A stretch of 42,435 bases of DNA, taken from positions 1-42,435 of the forward strand of contig DASVDR010000043.1 of assembly GCA_036381015.1 (NCBI GenBank), read 5' to 3'. The notes below the pieces were generated by a model. It ran no database searches. It was not told the DNA's origin and was given only the letters and a program-made list of their open reading frames with translations. This document shows, in pieces, positions 15,900 to 22,924 of the stretch (position 1 is its first letter; the number at the start of each line of letters is the position of its first letter). Source of the stretch: Gammaproteobacteria bacterium (lineage in GTDB: Bacteria; Pseudomonadota; Gammaproteobacteria; Steroidobacterales; Rariloculaceae). A program made the translations under genes and the position numbers.

Positions 15900-16892
15900 A
15901 TGTCCAGAGACATGATGCCGGGATTCGAGTTGTACCAGCCGGAGACGGTGGACGGGGCCGTGGAGCTGCTCGAGCGCTTCGGCGAAGAGGGCTGGGCGCT
16001 GGCCGGAGGCAACGACAGCCTGGACTGGTTCAAGGACCGGATAAAGCGGCCGCGGTACGTCGTGGACCTGACCGGCATCGAAGCGCTGCGGGGGATTCGG
16101 GAGACGGCGGACGGTGGGGTCGAGATCGGCGCGCTGACGACGCTCACGGAGGTGGAGCGCAGCACGGTGATCCAGGAGCGTTACGCGGTCCTGGCGGCCG
16201 CGGCCGGGCGCGTCGCGAGCCCGCAGATCAGGAACACGGGAACGCTCGGCGGCAACGTGTGTCAGGACGCACGCTGCTGGTACTACCGCTACGGCGTGAG
16301 CTGCTACCGCGCGGGCGGGAACACCTGCTACGCGGACACGCCCGAGGGCCAGAACCGGGAGCACTGCCTGTGGGGCGCGAGCCGGTGCGTCGCCGTGAGC
16401 CCGTCGGACACCGCGCCGGCCCTGGTCGTGCTGGACGCGCGGATGGCGATCGTCGGGCCGTCGGGGGAGCGGGAGGTGCCCGCGGAGGAGTTCTTCATCG
16501 GTCCCGACGTCGACATCACCCGGATGACGGTGCTCGAGCCCGGCGACGTGCTGACGGCGATCCGGCTGCCGGCCGAGTGGTCGGGCGCGCGGTTCTATTT
16601 CGAGAAGGTGGCGGACCGGAACGTCTGGGACTTTCCGCTCGTGAACGTGGCCGCGGCGCTGTTCGTCGAGGGGGAGACGATCCAGCGGGCGCGGCTTGCG
16701 GCCGGGGCGGTGCAATGCGTGCCGCGGCGGCTGACGGTCGTGGAGGAGGTCGTGCGCGGTCAGCCGAAGACGGAGGAGACCGCGCGGCTCGCGGGTCAGG
16801 CCGCCGTGCGCGGGGCGACGCCGCTGAACTACAACCACTTCAAGATTCCGCTGCTGCAGAATCTCGTGACGCGCGCGATCCGCGACGCGTAG
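15900..16892 (+). CDS. molybdenum hydroxylase FAD-binding subunit with Cys-rich insert
   Basis: The 330-residue subunit resembles the CO dehydrogenase/xanthine oxidase medium subunit. An FAD-binding loop (LAGGNDSLDWFKD) and the second flavin motif (IRNTGTLGGNV) are present. Immediately after this lies an insert with six Cys at 121, 126, 135, 143, 156 and 163, resembling the insert that holds an extra [4Fe-4S] cluster in the 4-hydroxybenzoyl-CoA reductase beta subunit. ATG 15900 follows AGGAG (15889-15893), 22 bases after the large-subunit stop. The subunit passes electrons from the iron-sulfur clusters to an acceptor. An added cluster would suggest reversed or low-potential electron flow or a non-oxygen acceptor; this part is inference. 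Confidence 0.88.
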   Translation: MSRDMMPGFELYQPETVDGAVELLERFGEEGWALAGGNDSLDWFKDRIKRPRYVVDLTGIEALRGIRETADGGVEIGALTTLTEVERSTVIQERYAVLAAAAGRVASPQIRNTGTLGGNVCQDARCWYYRYGVSCYRAGGNTCYADTPEGQNREHCLWGASRCVAVSPSDTAPALVVLDARMAIVGPSGEREVPAEEFFIGPDVDITRMTVLEPGDVLTAIRLPAEWSGARFYFEKVADRNVWDFPLVNVAAALFVEGETIQRARLAAGAVQCVPRRLTVVEEVVRGQPKTEETARLAGQAAVRGATPLNYNHFKIPLLQNLVTRAIRDA

Positions 16893-17014
16893 AGATTTCA
16901 GCCGGGGTGCCTCGCGTCCCGGGGAGGCTCGCTCGCGCGGGGCTCGTGACGCGGAACCTCGTAAGCGGACTTACGTACTTCACCGGCCCTCCCCGATCGG
17001 AGACACTTGGGGGC

Positions 17015-17845
17015 GTGAGTCGCATCGCTCCCACTGTCCTGGTTCGCCTCGCGATGCCGGCCGCGGTTGCGCTGACCGCGGCGTGGACCGCCGGCGTTCG
17101 AGCCGACGGCCCCGCCGAGCTGCTCGCCGATCCCGCCGAATTCGTGTTCGCGCGTCTTCACTACGACAGCGTCGGCGGCTGGGGCGAGGCCTACTACAAC
17201 TACGACGGCCGCACGTGGGAGCGCTGGGAGACCGACTACCCGCAGGGGGACGAGAATTTTGTGCACCGGTTGAACGAGCTCTCGTCCGTGAAGGCGAGCC
17301 TGCGCGGCGTCGCGCGGCGCATCACCGACGAGGACGTGTTCGAGTTCCCGTTCCTCTACATGTGCGACCCCGGCTATCTGGCGATGACGGCGGAGGAGAA
17401 AGCGCGCCTGCGCGAGTACCTGCTGGCCGGCGGATTCCTTTGGATCGACGACTTCTGGGGCGAGGCCGAATGGTGGAACGTGGAAGGCCTGATGAAGGAC
17501 GTGCTGCCGGGCCAGAGCTGGCGCGAAATTCCGCCGGACCATCCTATCCTGCACAGCGTCTTCGATTTGACGGCCGCGCCGCAGATTCCGGCTCAGGATT
17601 TTGCCGTCAGGGGCTGGAAGACGGACCCGGGCTGGGTCCATCGTGCACCGGCTACCGACCTTCAGCCCGTGAACTTTCGAGGGTACTTCGACGCCGAAGG
17701 GCGGCTGATGGCGATCGCCACGCACAACACCGATGTGGGCGACGGCTGGGAGCGCGAAGCCTACGGCCAGTGGTATTTCGAGAAGTACTCGACCCAGGCG
17801 TACATGATCGGCGTGAACGTCGTCGTCTACGCGATGTCCCATTGA
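17015..17845 (+). CDS. secreted DUF4159 protein, first of a tandem pair
   Basis: The 276-residue protein has an N-terminal signal peptide (RLAMPAAVALTAAWTAGVRADG). The body carries the DUF4159 pattern, a glutamine-amidotransferase-like fold: FVFARLHYDS near the start, FLYMCDPGYL, a GGFLWIDDFWGE motif in the middle, HPILHSVFDL, and the end NVVVYAMSH. The start is probably GTG 17015 (GGAG at 16999-17002); ATG 17054 is an alternative that would shorten the signal n-region. It is 122 bases downstream of the Mo-enzyme FAD subunit and is followed by a paralogue. DUF4159 genes are often found with MoxR/vWA clusters; here none is present. The function is not known. Confidence 0.75.
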   Translation: MSRIAPTVLVRLAMPAAVALTAAWTAGVRADGPAELLADPAEFVFARLHYDSVGGWGEAYYNYDGRTWERWETDYPQGDENFVHRLNELSSVKASLRGVARRITDEDVFEFPFLYMCDPGYLAMTAEEKARLREYLLAGGFLWIDDFWGEAEWWNVEGLMKDVLPGQSWREIPPDHPILHSVFDLTAAPQIPAQDFAVRGWKTDPGWVHRAPATDLQPVNFRGYFDAEGRLMAIATHNTDVGDGWEREAYGQWYFEKYSTQAYMIGVNVVVYAMSH

Positions 17846-17960
17846 CGAGAAGGGCGGCGCGCGGCTTGCCTTGGTCGGGCGGCCGTGCCAGCCTTGACTT
17901 GCGTACACGCTCCGTACGCGTTCGGATGACCGAGATGCTTCGCCGGATGCTCGAGACGTC

Positions 17961-18716
17961 ATGAAGCCGAAGACCTGGATCAAACCCTTGGGAGCGGTCG
18001 CCGCCGTAGTGGGCGTGGTGCTCGCCGCCGAAGCGATCGCGCCCGTCGATTGGCCTGCCGCCGAAGTCACCTTCATGCGGCTCGAGTACTCGGACTACGG
18101 GGGGCGCTACAGGGGCGGGAGCTGGCTCGTCGACTATCCGGACGCCGAGTTTCACTTCAGGGAAGGCGTCTCGCGGCTCACGCGCCTCGATCTCGGCGAC
18201 GCCGGGACGGTCGACCTGCGCCAGGACACGGACAAGCTGTTCGATTATCCGTGGCTCTACGCGGTCGAGGTCGGCTATTGGTATCTCGACGAAACGGAAG
18301 CGGCGCGTCTCCGCGAATATCTGCTGCGAGGCGGGTTCCTGATGGTGGACGACTTTCACGGCACGCTGCAGTGGCAGCGGTTCGCGGAGTCGATGCACCG
18401 CGTCTTCCCGGACCGGCCGATCGTCGACATCACGGAGAGCGACGAGGTCATGCACGTTCTCTACGACGTGGACGAGCGCATCCAGATACCCGGCATCGCC
18501 GCGTTGTTCGCGGGTCGAACATTCGAGTACGACGGCGTCAAGCCGGAATGGAAGGGGATTTACGACGACGAAGGCCGCCTGATGGTCGCGATCAACCACA
18601 ACATGGATCTCGGCGACGCGTGGGAGCATGCCGACGATCCGTTTTATCCCGAGCCGATGACCGCGCTCGCGTATCGCTTCGCCGTCAACTACGTGATCTA
18701 CGCGATGACGCATTGA
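17961..18716 (+). CDS. secreted DUF4159 protein, second of a tandem pair
   Basis: The 251-residue paralogue of the preceding gene has the same order of motifs: VTFMRLEYSD, a GGFLMVDDFHGT motif, RPIVDITESD and the end NYVIYAMTH. An N-terminal hydrophobic stretch (PLGAVAAVVGVVLAAEAIAP) is a signal peptide or membrane anchor. The two copies are clearly related but strongly diverged, so the duplication is old. The pair lies in a plus-strand run behind the molybdenum hydroxylase, and a palindromic repeat acting as a probable terminator follows at 18752. Only a weak Shine-Dalgarno (GAG) precedes the ATG. The biochemical role is unknown. Confidence 0.75.
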   Translation: MKPKTWIKPLGAVAAVVGVVLAAEAIAPVDWPAAEVTFMRLEYSDYGGRYRGGSWLVDYPDAEFHFREGVSRLTRLDLGDAGTVDLRQDTDKLFDYPWLYAVEVGYWYLDETEAARLREYLLRGGFLMVDDFHGTLQWQRFAESMHRVFPDRPIVDITESDEVMHVLYDVDERIQIPGIAALFAGRTFEYDGVKPEWKGIYDDEGRLMVAINHNMDLGDAWEHADDPFYPEPMTALAYRFAVNYVIYAMTH

Positions 18717-18751
18717 CGGCGGCGCGCCGTCTCTCCGCTCCGTAATGCGGC

Positions 18752-18789
18752 GAAAAAGGTGTCAGACACGAGTGTCTGACACCTTTTTC
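18752..18789. terminator. palindromic repeat forming a bidirectional terminator
   Basis: Arms GAAAAAGGTGTCAGACA (18752-18768) and TGTCTGACACCTTTTTC (18773-18789) are perfect inverted copies around a four-base loop (CGAG). Each strand ends the stem with T5, and the element sits between the converging DUF4159 and GTPase genes, so it suits termination in both directions. The core is the same element as at 9233-9286 and 13408-13436, here present as a longer inverted pair. Confidence 0.75.
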
Positions 18790-18801
18790 CGTTCCGGCCG
18801 G

Positions 18802-20922
18802 CTAGACCGCCTGTTGCGTCAGCGTTGCCGGGTCGGTGCGGCCGAAGCGCTCGATCAGCGCGTCGACGGAGGTGGCCGCCGACTGGAGCTTCGCCGACAG
18901 CGCCTGCAGGCGCTCGTTCGCCTGCTCGGCGTCGCTCAGCCGCTTCTCGATCTCCTCGAGGCGCTGGCGCGCTTGCGACTCCGCGGCCTCGAGCCGCCCC
19001 TGAATCTCCTGCTCGAAGCGCTCCGCGTAGCCGCGGACGAGCTCGTCCGGCAGGTCGACGGCGACCTTGTCGACCATCGATTCGAGCTGCGCCATCGCCG
19101 CGTCGCGCAGCGCCTCGCGCGCCGCGTCGCCGAGCCGCCGTTCCTTCACGGTGGCGGAAAGCTCCGCGCTCGGCTGATCGTCCGGGCCGAACAGCCGGCG
19201 CCGTACCATCGACGCGGACCGGAACAGCAGCCAATCCGAGACGTTGCGCCGGACCGGGATCTGCTCGCTGTCGAGCCGCGGGCGGGGCGACGAGACCGCC
19301 GCGCCGGCCTTCAGGCCGCCGAGCGCCGCCTCGGCCGTGCTCTGCATGTCGATGTCGAGGGTCTTCAAGTCTGCGATGAGGTTCTCGTCCTCCGGCACGT
19401 CGGCGAAGCCCTCGGTGACCCGCCGCTTCAACGCGTCCTCGGTGTCGCCGACGAGACGCGACTGCGCGGACGCGAAGATCGGCAGCAGCTCGTTCTCGAG
19501 CAGATCGTGCAGGCTCGACGAGCTCTCGAACCACCGCTCGATCGTCGAGTTGATCGAACCCGCCGTTTCGGCCTTGATCTGCCGCGCGAGCTCGCCGACC
19601 CGCTCGAGCAGCGAGGGCGCGATGCCGTGAACGCGCTCGCTCCAGCTCGCTTTTCGCAGCCGGTCGACGGTTTCCGCCTGCGCGTTCGCTTCGTCACGGC
19701 CGGTGCGCAGCGCCACGACGTCGCGGCCGAGATGCTGCACCGTGTCGTCCCGAAGCGCCGCCTTGAGCTCGTCCATCAACGTGCGCGAGCGCCGCAGGCT
19801 GTCCTCGAGAAAGGCCTTCAGATACTCGTTGCTGTTCAGGTAATCGGTGAGGTCCTCGAGGAGCATGTCGAAGTCCGCCTCTCCGCGCGGCTGCTCGGCC
19901 TCTGCGCCGCTGCCGTTTCCGGCCTCCGTGCGGGTCGCGATTCGGCGGCTCGCCGCCCGGAGCAGATCGACGGGGTAGATGCCGAGCCGCCCGTCCTCGG
20001 CCGCTTCCTTCAGCGGCGCCGTCATCGAGAGGGTCTCGAAGGCCTCGATGATCTCCCACGGGCTTTCGTGCTCGAGGCTCGGCGCGAGCGTGCCGTCCGG
20101 GAGAAGGTCCTTCTTGCCCGAATCGAGGTTGACGACGAGGAAGATGCGGCTGAAGAGCTGGAGCAGCTCGTTGAACTCGTCGAAGACCTGCTCGAGGAAC
20201 AGGTTGTCGGTCTTGACGATGAAGATCGCGCACGCGGCGGCGTTACGGAAGTCGCGGGTCATTCGGTCGTAACCGAACTTCATGCGAGTGTAGAGGCCCG
20301 GAGTGTCGACGAGCACCGCGCCGGACTGCGCGAGATCCGGAACGTTGATCTTGATATCGACCTTGCGAATCGCGTCGGGCATGTGCACGGCCGGATCGAA
20401 CACCTCGCCCGCCGCCTCGACCTCGCGAATCCGTCGCGTGAGCTTGTGGTGACCGTCCGCGACGATCTCGCGCAGCGCCTCGCGGTGCGTGAAGCTCGCC
20501 GTGCGGCCGTCGTAGTGCGTGACGACGAATCCGGGCGTATTCGAATGCGACACGTACACCATGCACGGATAAGCCGGCAGGCAGGTCACTTCGCTCACGT
20601 ACGCGGCGCTCAGCGCGTTCATGAACGTCGATTTTCCGCTCTTGATCGGACCGAAGATCAGGACGTAGGCCTGCTGCTCCGCTACCTTGCCGATCAAGGC
20701 TTCCATTTGATGACGGAGGTCGCGCAGCGTCGGCAGCACGCGCCGGGCGGCGATGTCCTCCGGTGCGGCGGCGAGCGCCTCGGCGGCGTGCTGCACGGGA
20801 TCGAGAATGGGTCGGAGCTCGCTTTCGAAGGCCTCGCAGAACTCGCTGAGCACCGTGCGCATCAGCGGCGCCGACGGAGCGGATGAACCCGAGTCGCCGA
20901 CGTGGGTGTTGGCGTAAGACAT
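18802..20922 (-). CDS. dynamin-like large GTPase
   Basis: The 706-residue protein has an N-terminal helical stretch and then a GTPase domain with G1 GPIKSGKST (91-99), G3 DTPG (206-209) and G4 NLDS (265-268). The rest is long and helical, with strong coiled coil near the C-terminus (EAAESQARQRLEEIEKR). No clear transmembrane helix is seen; bacterial dynamin-like proteins often bind membrane by a paddle or amphipathic segment instead. Such proteins act in membrane remodelling or repair and stress survival. ATG 20922 follows AGGGGA. It is transcribed divergently from the DUF885 peptidase and is not accompanied by a second dynamin gene, though many such proteins come in pairs. Confidence 0.78.
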   Translation of the reverse strand: MSYANTHVGDSGSSAPSAPLMRTVLSEFCEAFESELRPILDPVQHAAEALAAAPEDIAARRVLPTLRDLRHQMEALIGKVAEQQAYVLIFGPIKSGKSTFMNALSAAYVSEVTCLPAYPCMVYVSHSNTPGFVVTHYDGRTASFTHREALREIVADGHHKLTRRIREVEAAGEVFDPAVHMPDAIRKVDIKINVPDLAQSGAVLVDTPGLYTRMKFGYDRMTRDFRNAAACAIFIVKTDNLFLEQVFDEFNELLQLFSRIFLVVNLDSGKKDLLPDGTLAPSLEHESPWEIIEAFETLSMTAPLKEAAEDGRLGIYPVDLLRAASRRIATRTEAGNGSGAEAEQPRGEADFDMLLEDLTDYLNSNEYLKAFLEDSLRRSRTLMDELKAALRDDTVQHLGRDVVALRTGRDEANAQAETVDRLRKASWSERVHGIAPSLLERVGELARQIKAETAGSINSTIERWFESSSSLHDLLENELLPIFASAQSRLVGDTEDALKRRVTEGFADVPEDENLIADLKTLDIDMQSTAEAALGGLKAGAAVSSPRPRLDSEQIPVRRNVSDWLLFRSASMVRRRLFGPDDQPSAELSATVKERRLGDAAREALRDAAMAQLESMVDKVAVDLPDELVRGYAERFEQEIQGRLEAAESQARQRLEEIEKRLSDAEQANERLQALSAKLQSAATSVDALIERFGRTDPATLTQQAV

Positions 20923-21088
20923 GAAATCGGTCCCCTGTAACGGATTGTTTTGTGGAGCGCGGATTCAGCCGTGTGTCCGAGCGCGCGCTAACCCGGAGCA
21001 TACCGTCATCGGGATGCGGATCAAAGCATGTTTGACCGGCCGCTCTTCGGGTCGTGAAATGAAGGGCGGCCAATTTGGGGAGACGCCG
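20923..21088. other. divergent promoter region, GTPase and peptidase
   Basis: These 166 bases separate two divergent genes and must carry both promoters. A lower-GC patch (CGGATTGTTTTGTGGAGC, 20940-20957) close to the GTPase start is visible. No well-spaced -35/-10 pair or inverted repeat could be fixed. Confidence 0.3.
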
Positions 21089-22864
21089 ATGGATGGGTTT
21101 CTGACGCGCAAGCGCGCCGCAGCGATTTGGGTCTTCGTCGGTCTCGTCTTCGCGGCCGTCTCCGCGCCCGTCGGGGCGCAGCCGCAGGCCGAGACCGAGC
21201 GCGCGCCGGCGCAAAGCGCGGCCGCGAACGCCGAGTGGGATGCCTTCGTCGAAGAGTTCATCGAGGCTTTCTTCGCCGCCCATCCCGCGTTCGCCGTCAC
21301 GGCGGGCCGCCACGAGTACGACGGCCGGCTTCCGGACTGGAGCGCCGACGGCATCGCCGCGGAGATTGCCCGGCTGCGCGCGGAGCGGGAGCGTGCGCTC
21401 GCGTTCCGGCCGGAGGAGCTCGACGCGCGGCGACGCTTCGAGCGCGAATATCTGATCGCACGGATGGACCGCGACCTGTTCTGGCTCGAGACCGCCGAGT
21501 GGCCGTTCCGCAGCCCCTCGTTCTATTTCGACTGGCTGCTCGACTCCCTGGACCCGAACGTCTATATCGCCCGCCCGTACGCGCCGGCCGAGCAGCGGCT
21601 CCGGGCGTTCACGGCTTACGCCGAGGCGCTGCCGGCCGCGGCGGAGCAGATTCGCGACAACCTGCGCACGCCGTTGCCGCGCACCTACATCGACTACGGG
21701 GCCGCCGCGTTCGGCGGCCTCGCTGCATACTTCGAGAGCGACGTGCGGCTCGCGTTCGCGGACGTGAACGACCCGGCGCTCGAGGCGCGGTTCGACGCGG
21801 CGCTCGAGGACGCCGTGAAGGCGATGGAGGACCTCGCGGGATGGCTCGAGGACGAGCGCGAGGAAGCCACTGACGAGTACGCGCTCGGCTCCGCCGTGTT
21901 CGCCGAGATGGTGTGGGCGACCGAGCGCGTGGACGTCTCGCTCGCCCGGCTCGAGGAGGTCGGCCGCGAGGACCTCGAGCGCAACTTCGCCGCGCTGACG
22001 GAAGCCTGCGAGGCGCTCGCGCCCGGCGAGCCGCTCCACGAATGCGTCGCGATGGTCGCGGCCGACAAGCCGGAAGGCGGCCCTGTGGCCGAAGCGCGAC
22101 GGCAGCTCGGCAGGCTTCGGGAATTCGTGGCCGCCAACGATATCGCGAGCATTCCCGGCACGGAGGAGGCGCACGTCGAGGAGGCTCCGCCTTACAACCG
22201 TCAGAACTTCGCGTACATCGACATCCCGGGGCCGTACGAGACGGGCCTGCCGTCCGTCTATTACATCGCGCCGCCGGATCCGAATTGGCCGCCGGAAGAG
22301 CAGGCGGCGTACGTGCCGGGGAAGGCCGATCTGCTCTTTACGTCCGTGCACGAAGTGTGGCCCGGGCACTTCCTTCACTTCCTGCATACGAACCGGCTCG
22401 AGTCGCCGATCGCCCGGCTTTTCGTCGGCTATGCGTTCGCCGAAGGCTGGGCGCACTATGCCGAGGAGATGATGGTCGAGGCGGGCCTCGGCGAGGGCGA
22501 TCCGTCGGTGCGTGTCGGGCAGATCCTGAACGCGTTGCTGCGCGACGTGCGCTTTCTGTCGGCGATCGGGCTGCACACCGGCGGCATGACCGTCGAAGAG
22601 TCCGAGCGGATGTTCGTCGAGAAGGCGTTTCAGGATCCGGGCAACGCCCGACAGCAGGCGGCGCGCGGCACGTACGATCCGGCCTACCTCGACTACACGC
22701 TCGGCAAGCTGATGATCCGGCGCCTACGGGAGGATTGGACCGCCGGCCGCGGCGGCCGCGAGGCGTGGTGCGAGTTCCACGACGCTTTCCTGTCGTACGG
22801 CGGGCCGCCGATCCCCCTCGTGCGCCGCGCGATGCTGGGCGAGGAGGCGGGGCCGGCGCTGTAG
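21089..22864 (+). CDS. secreted DUF885 family protein, predicted zinc metallopeptidase
   Basis: The 591-residue protein starts at ATG 21089, with GGGGAG (21077-21082) upstream; an in-frame ATG at 21059 is possible. It has a signal peptide (AAIWVFVGLVFAAVSAPVGAQ). The body is helical, with the DUF885 signature HEVWPGH (421-427) and, 25 residues later, the EGWAHY motif (Glu452), which together form a gluzincin-type zinc site. Also seen is the typical FAAHPAFAVTAGRHEYDGRL region near the N-terminus. DUF885 proteins are thought to be periplasmic or surface peptidases; the substrate is unknown. It converges with the TonB receptor gene and ends at a shared hairpin. Confidence 0.82.
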   Translation: MDGFLTRKRAAAIWVFVGLVFAAVSAPVGAQPQAETERAPAQSAAANAEWDAFVEEFIEAFFAAHPAFAVTAGRHEYDGRLPDWSADGIAAEIARLRAERERALAFRPEELDARRRFEREYLIARMDRDLFWLETAEWPFRSPSFYFDWLLDSLDPNVYIARPYAPAEQRLRAFTAYAEALPAAAEQIRDNLRTPLPRTYIDYGAAAFGGLAAYFESDVRLAFADVNDPALEARFDAALEDAVKAMEDLAGWLEDEREEATDEYALGSAVFAEMVWATERVDVSLARLEEVGREDLERNFAALTEACEALAPGEPLHECVAMVAADKPEGGPVAEARRQLGRLREFVAANDIASIPGTEEAHVEEAPPYNRQNFAYIDIPGPYETGLPSVYYIAPPDPNWPPEEQAAYVPGKADLLFTSVHEVWPGHFLHFLHTNRLESPIARLFVGYAFAEGWAHYAEEMMVEAGLGEGDPSVRVGQILNALLRDVRFLSAIGLHTGGMTVEESERMFVEKAFQDPGNARQQAARGTYDPAYLDYTLGKLMIRRLREDWTAGRGGREAWCEFHDAFLSYGGPPIPLVRRAMLGEEAGPAL

Positions 22865-22869
22865 GAACG

Positions 22870-22914
22870 CGGGCGAACGGGCACCGGTCGCAGGACCGGC
22901 ACCCGCTCGCCGCT
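22870..22914. terminator. imperfect hairpin between convergent genes
   Basis: GCGGGCGAACGGGCACCGGTC pairs imperfectly (G-T pairs and a bulge) with GACCGGCACCCGCTCGCCGC across the loop GCAG. It is followed on the plus strand by TCTTCTCCCCCTT, a weak T-rich tail. It lies between the ends of the DUF885 and TonB receptor genes and probably terminates both. Confidence 0.55.
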
Positions 22915-22924
22915 CTTCTCCCCC

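Noticed and set aside
9233-18789. CRISPR array or transposon ends made of the GGTGTC palindromes
   Set aside because: Copies are kilobases apart, with no regular spacers, no cas genes and no transposase or target duplications.
22870-22914. Small RNA gene in the DUF885-TonB receptor gap
   Set aside because: The gap is only 60 bases and is explained by a terminator hairpin between convergent genes.
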